This document shows, one piece after another, positions 29,522 to 36,539 of a DNA stretch of 37,472 bases. How positions within the stretch are numbered: the stretch's first letter is position 1; each line of letters starts with the position of its first letter. Origin of the DNA: Alphaproteobacteria bacterium. Lineage in GTDB: Bacteria; Pseudomonadota; Alphaproteobacteria; Bin95. The DNA lies in NCBI GenBank assembly GCA_022824105.1, contig JAJEAZ010000158.1, forward strand, positions 1-37,472, given 5' to 3'. The notes under the pieces were generated by a model. It ran no database searches and was not told the origin of the DNA. It worked only from the letters and a program-made list of their open reading frames with translations. Made by a program: the position numbers and the translations under genes.

Positions 29522-30790
29522 ATGGCGTACCGCGATATCGCGAAGCGGCGGCAGCGCGACCTGGAGCGCTACCGCCGACGTACCGAAACCCGCCGCGCCG
29601 CGGGCCTCTGCCTCGGATGCGGCAAGACCGAGCCCGAACCCGAGCGCACGCTCTGCGCGCCCTGCGCGGAGAAGCGCAACGCCGCGGATCGCGCCCGCAA
29701 CGCCCGGCTTCGCGCCGAGGGCAAACCGAGAAGGGATCCGGAGCAGGCAAAACTGTACGAACGCGAGCGCGGCCGCCGGCTGCACATCGAGAGGAAGGCC
29801 GCCGGCATCTGCACCCACTGCGGCACCGCCGAGGCGCGCCCGGATCGCACGACCTGCGAGCCCTGCGCCGAGAAGCGCCGCGCCCGGGACCGGAACCGCC
29901 ACGCCAGACTGAAGGCCGAGGGCATTCCCTATGGCGGCCGCGATCCTGAAGCCAAGCGACGGGCCGACCGGAAGCGCAGCCGCCGGCGCGCCGAAGCCCG
30001 CCGGGCCGCCGACCTCTGTATCCGCTGCGGCCATGCCCCGCCCGCGGAGGGCCGGTCGATGTGCGCGCCGTGCCGGGAGAACCGGCGGGCCGCGAAACGG
30101 GTGCGGCATGCCGAACGCCGCGCCGCCGGCCTCTGCGTCAAATGCGCGACACCCGCGCCCGGCGGAAAGGCCTATTGCGACCCCTGCGCCAAGACCCGGT
30201 ACCGGCGGCGGAAGCGCGATCCGGAAGCCAGGCGGGAGGCCGACCGCCGGCGCTACGCCGAGCGACGCGCCAGGGGCGATTGCACCACCTGCGGGAAGCC
30301 CGCCAACGGAGCGGCCGAGTGCAAGGCCTGCTGCGACGCCGCCCGCGACCGCTACCAAGCCCGCAGGGCTGCCGGAGTCTGCGTCAAGTGCAAGACCCCG
30401 GTATTCGACGGCGCGGCTTACTGCGCGCCCTGCGCCGTCGCCAAGAATGAGCGCCGCGACCGCGAGGCGGAATATGCCGAGCGGCGCCGGCGCTATGCCG
30501 ACCGGCGCGCCAGGGGCCGTTGCGTCGGCTGCGGAGCGCCGTCGCCGGGGGCGGCGCGCTGCGAGCCCTGTTCGCGCAAGCACCGCGAGGCCTCGGGGGC
30601 GTTCCGCGGCATCCCGCTCTGGGACCCGAGCTGGACCGTGATCGAGATCGCCACCGGCGAGGAGCTCGGCACCTATGACAGCGAGATGGAGGTCGCGGCC
30701 TGCCTCGCCTTCGCAAAGCTCTCGCGCAACGAGGTCGAGGTGATCGCCGACGCCAGCCCCATGAGTTCCTACACCGCGCCGCCCTGGTGA
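29522..30790 (+). CDS. Arg-rich protein with seven CxxC...CxxC zinc-finger-like units
   Basis: The 422-aa protein has seven units of the form C-x2-C-x(9-11)-C-x2-C. Their cysteines are at 30/33/45/48, 97/100/112/115, 166/169/181/184, 205/208/219/222, 254/257/267/270, 287/290/301/304 and 334/337/347/350. Each unit is preceded by Ala-Gly and separated by Arg/Ala/Glu-rich helices such as RRRYAERRARG. The pattern suggests seven four-Cys zinc knuckles on basic linkers, likely nucleic-acid binding. A different C-terminal domain (about 360-422) contains WDPSWTVIEIATGEELGTYD and an acidic helix. AAGGAGA five bases before ATG 29522 supports the start. I know no named family for the full architecture. 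It sits in the conjugative element upstream of ssb. Confidence 0.78.
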   Translation: MAYRDIAKRRQRDLERYRRRTETRRAAGLCLGCGKTEPEPERTLCAPCAEKRNAADRARNARLRAEGKPRRDPEQAKLYERERGRRLHIERKAAGICTHCGTAEARPDRTTCEPCAEKRRARDRNRHARLKAEGIPYGGRDPEAKRRADRKRSRRRAEARRAADLCIRCGHAPPAEGRSMCAPCRENRRAAKRVRHAERRAAGLCVKCATPAPGGKAYCDPCAKTRYRRRKRDPEARREADRRRYAERRARGDCTTCGKPANGAAECKACCDAARDRYQARRAAGVCVKCKTPVFDGAAYCAPCAVAKNERRDREAEYAERRRRYADRRARGRCVGCGAPSPGAARCEPCSRKHREASGAFRGIPLWDPSWTVIEIATGEELGTYDSEMEVAACLAFAKLSRNEVEVIADASPMSSYTAPPW

Positions 30791-30905
30791 CCGGGAGCGG
30801 CGGCGGGGCTCTCCTGCTGCGCTGCCGGCCCGCCGACCGCCGCCGTCCATACATATCGCCGGCCCGTCGTCCGCCGGTCCGGTCCAACCGAAGGAGCATC
30901 CGTCC

Positions 30906-31166
30906 ATGACCGCCTGCATTCCCGACGAGCCCACCTATTGCTTCGCACCCGTGAGCGATCAGCACGGCGAGCCGCCGCAGATCCGACTCTTCGTCGAGGG
31001 CCTCGCCTTCGCCGTTCCGACCGCGCTGGTCTGCCTCACCGCCGAGGACGGTTTCGGGCTGTGCGATCGGCTCAACCGCCGCCTCGGCCTCGACCGCGCC
31101 GCCTGGACGGCGCTGGCCGCGCGCTGCCTGCGCGCCGCCGGGGCGGGCAGCACCGCCATCCACTGA
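30906..31166 (+). CDS. Small hypothetical protein
   Basis: The 86-aa protein is unrecognised. It has a strand-rich first half (QIRLFVEGLAFAVPTALVCL) and a helical second half (LCDRLNRRLGLDRAAWTALA). AAGGAG nine bases before the ATG supports it, and it continues the series of small rightward genes before ssb. Confidence 0.62.
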   Translation: MTACIPDEPTYCFAPVSDQHGEPPQIRLFVEGLAFAVPTALVCLTAEDGFGLCDRLNRRLGLDRAAWTALAARCLRAAGAGSTAIH

Positions 31167-31320
31167 CCGCCGCGCCGCCGTGCCCCTCGCCGCCGGTCTG
31201 TCGCGGGGCGTCCGGCCGGGAGCTGGAGGAGAGCTTTCGCGGGGGCGTGTCCGGCAGGGCGGCCGGAGGGAGTCCGGTCGCCTCGATGCCGGGCCGGGCA
31301 GCGGCAGAGGAGACCCGCCC

Positions 31321-31557
31321 ATGCTCCAGTCCGACCATTCCCCCGACCTTCCCGCCGGCACCCTGCTGGCCGAGCTGGGCATCGACCCGGCCGCCGTGCG
31401 CGAGGCGATCGAGGACGCGCGCGCGATGCGCTGTCCGGAGCGCCCGGCGGTCTATCCCGAACACAGCTTCGCCCGCCTCGCCCCGGAACCGGCGGCGGCG
31501 GGCCTCGGCGAGGCGGCGGCGCCCTGGGACCCGGCGTCATCGCTTCCCCCGGCCTGA
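31321..31557 (+). CDS. Small hypothetical protein
   Basis: The 78-aa protein is unrecognised. It is acidic, with a helix LLAELGIDPAAVREAIEDAR and an Ala/Pro-rich tail. AGAGGAGA seven bases before the ATG supports the start. It lies between the 86-aa protein gene and ssb on the same strand. Confidence 0.55.
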   Translation: MLQSDHSPDLPAGTLLAELGIDPAAVREAIEDARAMRCPERPAVYPEHSFARLAPEPAAAGLGEAAAPWDPASSLPPA

Positions 31558-31669
31558 CGGAGGTGGAGGAGGGCTTGGAGAAGGTGAGCGGACGGGGGTT
31601 CGGGAGGGTGTCCCGGCCTCCGGTCGCTCGGAACCATCGTCATCAACGCGAACCTGAAGGAACATCGCT

Positions 31670-32128
31670 ATGGCATTCGGAAAGAACCACGCTGAGCTGG
31701 TCGGCCGGTTGGGCGCCGACGTCACCGTGAACCACCTCGCCTCGGGCGGGCGCGTCGCCAATCTGAGCATCGCGACCGACGAGTCCTATTTCGACAAGTC
31801 GGGCCAGAAGGTCGACCGGACCGAGTGGCACCGCGTCGTCACCTTCCAGCCCGGCCTGATCGACATGCTCCAGAAGCACGCGACGAAGGGCCGGCTGATC
31901 CACGTCGAGGGCAAGATGCAGACCCGCAAGTGGCGCAAGGACGGCGAGGACTCGGACCGCTTCTCGACCGAGATCATCGTCGTGCCGGGCAACCGGGTCC
32001 AGTTCTACGATAAGCCGAACGGCAACGGCGCGGCGGCCCAGGCCGATCCGGCGAATGGCGAGGCGATGCCGGCCGGCGGCGCCCCGGCGCAGGCGGACGA
32101 TCTCGGGTCGGATCCCATCCCGTTCTGA
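31670..32128 (+). CDS. ssb: Single-stranded DNA-binding protein
   Basis: The 152-aa protein has an OB fold at residues about 5-110 (NHAELVGRLGADVTVNHLAS, then TEWHRVVTFQPGLIDMLQKH and GRLIHVEGKMQTRKWRKDGE). A Gly/Ala-rich linker follows, and then the acidic tip DDLGSDPIPF that recruits partner proteins. It lies within a conjugative element, so it is probably the element's own copy used during transfer or replication rather than the housekeeping gene. AAGGAA precedes the ATG, and an intrinsic terminator lies 29 bp after the stop. Confidence 0.93.
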   Translation: MAFGKNHAELVGRLGADVTVNHLASGGRVANLSIATDESYFDKSGQKVDRTEWHRVVTFQPGLIDMLQKHATKGRLIHVEGKMQTRKWRKDGEDSDRFSTEIIVVPGNRVQFYDKPNGNGAAAQADPANGEAMPAGGAPAQADDLGSDPIPF

Positions 32129-32156
32129 GCCCAGTCTTCCATCCTCCCTCCCAACT

Positions 32157-32188
32157 CGGGCGGCCGTTTCGGCGGTCGCCCGTTTTTT
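32157..32188 (+). terminator. Rho-independent terminator after ssb
   Basis: A 10-bp stem (CGGGCGGCCG at 32157-32166 with CGGTCGCCCG at 32173-32182, one G-T pair) with a 6-base loop is followed directly by six T residues (32183-32188). This ends the rightward small-gene/ssb operon. Confidence 0.92.
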
Positions 32189-32329
32189 CTGCCATGGACC
32201 CGGAGTCCGGGCCGGCCTCGCATGCGCGCTGTGCGCGCCGCGCGTCGCCCGCCCGGTCCGTGCGCACCTGCGGGAGCCGGAGCCCAGCCGGTAGCGGGGC
32301 GTCGATATCCGGACCCGATGGAGGCTGCC

Positions 32330-32557
32330 ATGTGTCATGTCACGTTCAAGCGCGTCGGCAAGGACGAAGCACGCATTTATGCCGACAACGAGCATGTCGG
32401 GGAGGTGTGCCGCCAACCCGATGTCCTTCGCGAGGGCGCCGTGCTGTACATCGTACACCTCGAGGACGATCCCAGGGGCTGGTGCCGCGTGCATGATCGT
32501 GATCGCCTCCGCGAGGTTTGCGCCGAGCGCATCCGGACCCATCCGTTCCTTCCTTGA
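32330..32557 (+). CDS. Small hypothetical protein
   Basis: The 75-aa protein (CHVTFKRVGKDEARIYADNE, then HVGEVCRQPDVL and a C-terminal RLREVCAERI helix) is unrecognised. Its first part is strand-like, with the look of a small beta-rich domain. GGAGG five bases before ATG 32330 decides the start; ATG 32318 would lack it. It follows the ssb terminator, so it needs its own promoter, which I could not identify. Confidence 0.62.
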   Translation: MCHVTFKRVGKDEARIYADNEHVGEVCRQPDVLREGAVLYIVHLEDDPRGWCRVHDRDRLREVCAERIRTHPFLP

Positions 32558-32559
32558 CG

Positions 32560-33059
32560 GTGCGGCGGTTCGCACGGTGGATTTGGGCGCGTCGCTTCGC
32601 GACCGGGCTATCCGCTCAAATCTCCGGTCGCTGGCGCTCCCTGCGATAACCGCTCCTATCCCTCGCGCCTCCGCTCCCTGCGGTCGCTGCGCGCTCCGCT
32701 TGCCCGGCGGCTCGCCTCGCTCGCCCTGGCCGGCTGCCCCGGCTGCGGGCATCGGCCCGGCTCGCCGCCGCCGCACTCCGTGCGTCGCCGGTGACGGCTT
32801 CGCCGTTCACCGTGCTCCGCACTGCGCCGTGCAGCACTGTCCGCACGAGTGCCGCCGCTGCCGCCGGCCCGCTCGGCACGGTGCTTCGCACCGCTGCCCT
32901 CGCTCATGCCGGCCGGGCCGTCCGCTCAATCGCCGCGCGGCTCCCCTCCGCCGGGTTCCCCGGCGTCGATTTCCCGATCCCCCGTTCAGCACGAATCAGG
33001 CATTGACCGGCCCGGGCCGGGCTCGGGTCTCACACCCGACGCAGCGGGCTGCGGGTGTG
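32560..33059. repeat. Cluster of short hairpins in a gene-free stretch
   Basis: Many short perfect stems occur: 32560-32575, 32591-32603 (GTCGC-TTC-GCGAC), 32773-32783, 32790-32811 (stem of nine with one bulge), 32812-32822 and 32880-32892 (GGTGC-TTC-GCACC). Most have three-base loops TTC or TCC. A larger one at 33031-33059 has 12 base pairs and a 3-base bulge. No frame here looks coding. The cluster lies just upstream of the CGATACACG repeat array and may be part of an origin or transfer region; this is inference. Confidence 0.65.
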
Positions 33060-33140
33060 CGCTTGCGCGCTTTTGCGGCGCCCTGCGTGCGCCACGTCCG
33101 CCTCCCGGCGCCTGTGGGCGCCTCGCTGTTGTTGGATCGA

Positions 33141-33261
33141 GCGTGTATCGGTGCGATACACGCGGAATGTCATGACCGGGGCGCCCTCAGGCGTCGCCTG
33201 CGTCCACCGATACACGGACCGATACACGCTGAAACACGCTTCAAACACCGACCGATACACG
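33141..33261. repeat. Iteron-like array: five copies of CGATACACG
   Basis: A perfect inverted repeat GCGTGTATCG-GTG-CGATACACGC occupies 33141-33163. Three more direct copies, each as ACCGATACACG, lie at 33206-33216, 33218-33228 and 33251-33261. Diverged relatives (GAAACACGCT, TCAAACACCG) fill the space between. The total is four direct and one inverted copy in 121 bp. Such arrays are typical of replication-initiator, partition or regulator binding sites on plasmids and conjugative elements. The binding protein is not identified. Confidence 0.72.
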
Positions 33262-33321
33262 CCCGCCATGCGCCAGGTTTCCGGTTGCGGCTGGACCGAA
33301 TGCGCCGGCACGGGCGCCCGC

Positions 33322-33570
33322 CCGGCTCAGTCGGCGGCGTCCCCGCGAAGCGATTCCTGGAAGGCGCGGGCCTCCGCGACCAGCGCGTCCAGCTCGTCGT
33401 GGCGCCCTTCGCGGAGCATTGCCTCGCGCCGTTCGGTCGCCAGGAACCAGGTGCAGCGAAACATCCGCTCGATCAGCGGCGCCATCGAGACCGGGCAAGC
33501 GCGTCCGATACCTCGCTCTGAGGCTTCTCCGCGAGCGCAGAAACGGCTCGCGCACGAACTCGGACGGGGC
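33322..33570 (-). pseudogene. Broken duplicate of the 3' end of the mobilisation gene at 36071-36454
   Basis: Bases 33322-33489 align without gaps to 36066-36233, with about 11 mismatches in 168 (about 93%). In frame they encode APLIERMFRCTWFLATERRE through to the C terminus. Beyond 33490 the match continues only as a diverged, frame-shifted piece (PSEFVREPFL near 33545-33570, matching AAEFVRERIL in the full gene). The 5' half of the ribbon-helix-helix region is missing. It lies in the same orientation as the intact copy, and the HEPN cassette lies between the two. Confidence 0.85.
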
Positions 33571-33758
33571 CTTATCATGCGGAAGAGTACCGCCCGGCAC
33601 CACATAGCATGGGCAGTATCGTGGTCCGACCGATGCGTCCTCCGTCGGGCAAGGCAACGTCAAGTCGCTTCGAGACATCAGGGCCCGAAGCAGAAGAGGT
33701 GGCGCCGCGGCGCCAACGGCGTTAGGCACGTCGCCATGACGGCATCGGGAACACGACA

Positions 33759-35186
33759 GTGACGCTCGGCAAATTCGATCCAGGCCGCTGGTCCGATCGG
33801 CTCGCGCAGGCGCTGGTTTGCCTCGCGGAGGTACATGAGTGCTTTCCGGACAGCCTCGGTGAGCACGCCGCGCACTACCGCGCGCCTGAATCGTCGAGCG
33901 GAGCGGTGGTGATGGTCCGTCACTACGGGGATGCTTTGCTCGCCCTTTACCATGGCGCGTGCTTCCGAAAGAAGAGCGAGCAAGACGAGCGCTTCGTCCG
34001 CCTCCGCTCCGCGCTGATGAATGCGCTCGACATCCTCGCAGAGCATCCGGCATTGGCGCCTGTCGCGGACAGTTCGTGCAGCGCCCGGAAATTCGTGGTT
34101 GTGATTGCGGACAAGGCGGAAGAGACGGACCTGCTGCACATACTGGTCGGCCTGACGACACGTGCAAGGGAACTGCCGGAGGACGGATTCCGGGTTGCCT
34201 GTCACGAGCTGAGGGAGCTTCTCGGTCCGAACGGGGCGCACGATACCGTCGACCTGAGCACGGGAATCCATGTCGTCCTGTTCCACGGCCTACGATTCAA
34301 GGAGGAAATCGCGATTGCGGAAGACATGAGGATCGTGCCGTTCGAGAAGGTTCGGGAGTATGTGGACGAAACTCTTCTACGGCCCTTCGCGCCGAATTTG
34401 ACCGCACCCCAACCCTGGGAGCCGGTGGGCGCAATCGTGAAGCCCTTCGAATGGAAACCGGCGTTCCGCCCCTCGGACGATGAAATCTGCCTGGACCTGG
34501 ACTGGGGCGGTTCGTTCAGGGAGGACGGAGAGAGGCTTGTCGAACTGCTGGCGATCACGCACGCGGCGCACGTCGTATGCCTGGTGACGATGCACTATTG
34601 CGTCGATCGGGTGGCTTGCAGACTTCTGGGGCAACCGCGCCATCATGCCTGCTATACGTTTGGCCGATCCGCCCAGTCCTTCGACAGATCGAGTGTATCC
34701 CGCCAACCCTGCGCGACCGCGCTGGACGAAGCCCGGATCCTGTTCCGGCAGCGGAACGGCGCACGTTTCCGGAGATATGAACCGATCGTCGCGCGCCTCG
34801 CCGAGGCGGCTGCCCGTAGCGGGCGATTTGCTGTCGAAGACCGAATTCTCGATGTGGCGATGGCGCTGGAGCGAATGTACGAGCTGGATCAAGGGGAAAT
34901 CGTCTTCAAGTTGAAGACGAGAGCCGCCTGTTTCCTGGAATCGGATACGGCGGGCCGTACTCAGGTATTCAGGGACGTGGGAAGGTTCTACGAGGCCCGA
35001 TCGGCCATTGTTCACAACGCCAGGAAGAAACGATGGTCGGAAAAGAAACGGGAAGCGGCATTCGGTAGGGGCTTCGATATCGCCCGCCGCTCGCTCGGCA
35101 AGCTCTTGAGGGAGGGGGCGCCGGCGGATTGGAACGAAATGGTGATTGCGGCAGCGGGCGCTGACCCGTCTCCTCCCGCAACATGA
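33759..35186 (+). CDS. ApeA-like HEPN-domain protein, candidate defence effector
   Basis: The 475-aa protein has an unrecognised N-terminal part (residues about 1-330). The C-terminal helical domain resembles Apea-like HEPN domains: DRILDVAMALERMYELDQGE, FKLKTRAACFLESD, then FRDVGRFYEARSAIVHN. The last holds the HEPN R-x4-H motif at Arg414 and His419, the usual metal-independent RNase centre. HEPN proteins of this kind act in anti-phage or toxin systems. The start is a GTG at 33759, the only candidate after an in-frame TAG at 33723; its ribosome binding site is weak. The gene has lower GC than its surroundings. The partner gene begins 28 bases after its stop. Catalysis and target are inferred. 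Confidence 0.75.
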   Translation: MTLGKFDPGRWSDRLAQALVCLAEVHECFPDSLGEHAAHYRAPESSSGAVVMVRHYGDALLALYHGACFRKKSEQDERFVRLRSALMNALDILAEHPALAPVADSSCSARKFVVVIADKAEETDLLHILVGLTTRARELPEDGFRVACHELRELLGPNGAHDTVDLSTGIHVVLFHGLRFKEEIAIAEDMRIVPFEKVREYVDETLLRPFAPNLTAPQPWEPVGAIVKPFEWKPAFRPSDDEICLDLDWGGSFREDGERLVELLAITHAAHVVCLVTMHYCVDRVACRLLGQPRHHACYTFGRSAQSFDRSSVSRQPCATALDEARILFRQRNGARFRRYEPIVARLAEAAARSGRFAVEDRILDVAMALERMYELDQGEIVFKLKTRAACFLESDTAGRTQVFRDVGRFYEARSAIVHNARKKRWSEKKREAAFGRGFDIARRSLGKLLREGAPADWNEMVIAAAGADPSPPAT

Positions 35187-35214
35187 CCTTCAAGCATCGA
35201 TCGGGAAATGAAAC

Positions 35215-36006
35215 GTGAATGACCCCCACGTCGTCGCACTGAACTACAGGATCCAGCATCACTCGTCGGTCGACTATGACGGGGCAAGCCCGCTCGATCG
35301 CAGCGAAGACGCCTTCGAAATCCATGTCGAGAGCAACAATGTTCGCTTCGCCATGAAGAGGCATTGCGCAACCAAGTCAGAAGCGCTTGAAGTCGTCGAA
35401 GGCTACATCCGCGCCTGGGAGCACCTTGCAGCGCTCCAGAACGGCCCGAACGAGTTCAAGCTGGTGTTCGACGGGGCCGAAATCGAGGATCGCGATCCGG
35501 CGCCCGGGGCTGTGTATGCGAATCCGAAGCCTATTCACGTCAGCGTTTCCTTGGGCCAGCCGACCATTCACGTTTCGAGAGGCGAATATCCGCGGCCGCC
35601 ATCCGGCAAGATGGAATTCAGCCGCGGCGTCGAGCTCATGTTCGACCGATATGTGGGATACCGTGCGCGCCGCGAACACCTAACGAGCATGGCAAACTTC
35701 TGCCTGACGATCCTGTACGATTCCGTTTCGGGCGAGAAGAGCCGCCGCAAGGGGGCAGCAAAAAAGTACGGTATTGAATCCAAGGTGCTCGGCGAGATTG
35801 GTCGGCTCTGTGCGAACAAGGGCGGCACCGAAGCCAGAAAGGCGGAAGGTATCGATCAGGATCTGAGTGCGCAGGAGAGACAATTCCTCGAAGAGGCCGT
35901 GAAGGCGATCATACGGCGGGCGGCGGAAGTCGCTGCTGATCCGAATGGGTCTCGTGAAACGATCCGGTTGTCAGACTTTCCCGATTTCCAACTGAACCCG
36001 CAATGA
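35215..36006 (+). CDS. Partner protein of the HEPN cassette, unnamed family with a KGGTEARK motif
   Basis: The 263-aa protein starts at GTG 35215, preceded by GGGAAA. The N-terminal half is strand-rich (VALNYRIQHHSSVDYDG...FKLVFDGAEIED). The C-terminal half is helical and has ARREHLTSMANFCLTILYDS, KKYGIESKVLGEIGRLCANK, the GGTEARKAEG motif, and QERQFLEEAVKAIIRRAAEV, ending in SDFPDF. I recall this C-terminal pattern in uncharacterised proteins scattered in proteobacterial accessory regions, with no assigned role. It follows the HEPN gene by 28 bp on the same strand and shares its lower GC, so the two form one unit. It may sense a trigger or hold the HEPN protein in check; that is inference. 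Confidence 0.72.
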   Translation: MNDPHVVALNYRIQHHSSVDYDGASPLDRSEDAFEIHVESNNVRFAMKRHCATKSEALEVVEGYIRAWEHLAALQNGPNEFKLVFDGAEIEDRDPAPGAVYANPKPIHVSVSLGQPTIHVSRGEYPRPPSGKMEFSRGVELMFDRYVGYRARREHLTSMANFCLTILYDSVSGEKSRRKGAAKKYGIESKVLGEIGRLCANKGGTEARKAEGIDQDLSAQERQFLEEAVKAIIRRAAEVAADPNGSRETIRLSDFPDFQLNPQ

Positions 36007-36070
36007 ATTCCATTCGCCGGGATATGGCCGAGTGATGCTACGCTACGTCTCCTGTATCCCCCGGGCCGGC

Positions 36071-36454
36071 TCAGTCGACGGCGTCCCGACGGAGCGATTC
36101 CTGGAAGGCGCGGGCCTCCGCGACCAGCGCGTCCAGCTCGTCCCCGCGCCCTTCGCGGAGCATCGCCTCGCGCCTTTCCGTCGCCAGGAACCAGGTGTAG
36201 CGAAACATCCGCTCGATCAGCGGCGCCATCGAGCCCGCAACCGGGCCCCGTTCGCCGCTCTCCGGCGCCCGCGCGAACGCGAGGATCCGCTCGCGGACGA
36301 ACTCGGCAGCCGGCTTTTCGTGGGCGGCGGCGGCGCGTTTCACCTCTTCCCACTCCGATTCCGAGAAGCGGATGCCCCGCGTCTTGCGGACATCCTCGGT
36401 TCTGTCGGCAGCATTTACGGCTGCCGCCGCTTCGTTCCGTCCGTCTTCGCTCAT
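36071..36454 (-). CDS. Ribbon-helix-helix mobilisation protein (MobC/relaxosome accessory-like)
   Basis: The 127-aa protein has a central segment TRGIRFSESEWEEVKRAAAA followed by AAEFVRERILAFA, the strand-helix-helix pattern of MobC/NikA-like relaxosome proteins that bind the transfer origin. The C-terminal part (APLIERMFRYTWFLATERRE and DALVAEARAFQESL) is helical. It lies 85 bp downstream of the relaxase gene on the same strand, which supports a transfer role. AAGGGG precedes the ATG. Its last 168 bp are duplicated at 33322-33489. Confidence 0.72.
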   Translation of the reverse strand: MSEDGRNEAAAAVNAADRTEDVRKTRGIRFSESEWEEVKRAAAAHEKPAAEFVRERILAFARAPESGERGPVAGSMAPLIERMFRYTWFLATERREAMLREGRGDELDALVAEARAFQESLRRDAVD

Positions 36455-36539
36455 CGCTTCGCCCCTTCACGGCGCCCCGGCCGAGCCTCGGCAGGCCTGC
36501 GCGACCGTCCCGCGAGACGGCCCGCACATGCCGGCATCG

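Noticed and set aside
29360-30934. A 524-codon Gly/Ala-rich minus-strand frame opposite the zinc-finger gene
   Set aside because: Its repeats are the mirror of the Cys-unit repeats on the plus strand, where Cys spacing and the ribosome binding site are convincing.
32337-33521. A 394-codon plus-strand frame across the hairpin region
   Set aside because: Composition is Arg/Pro/Ser-rich and shifts with the local palindromes; it overlaps a better-supported small gene and the duplicated mobilisation-gene end.
29110-33570. A CRISPR array in the repeat-rich part of the conjugative element
   Set aside because: The repeats are short hairpins and 9-mers without regular spacers, and no cas gene is present.
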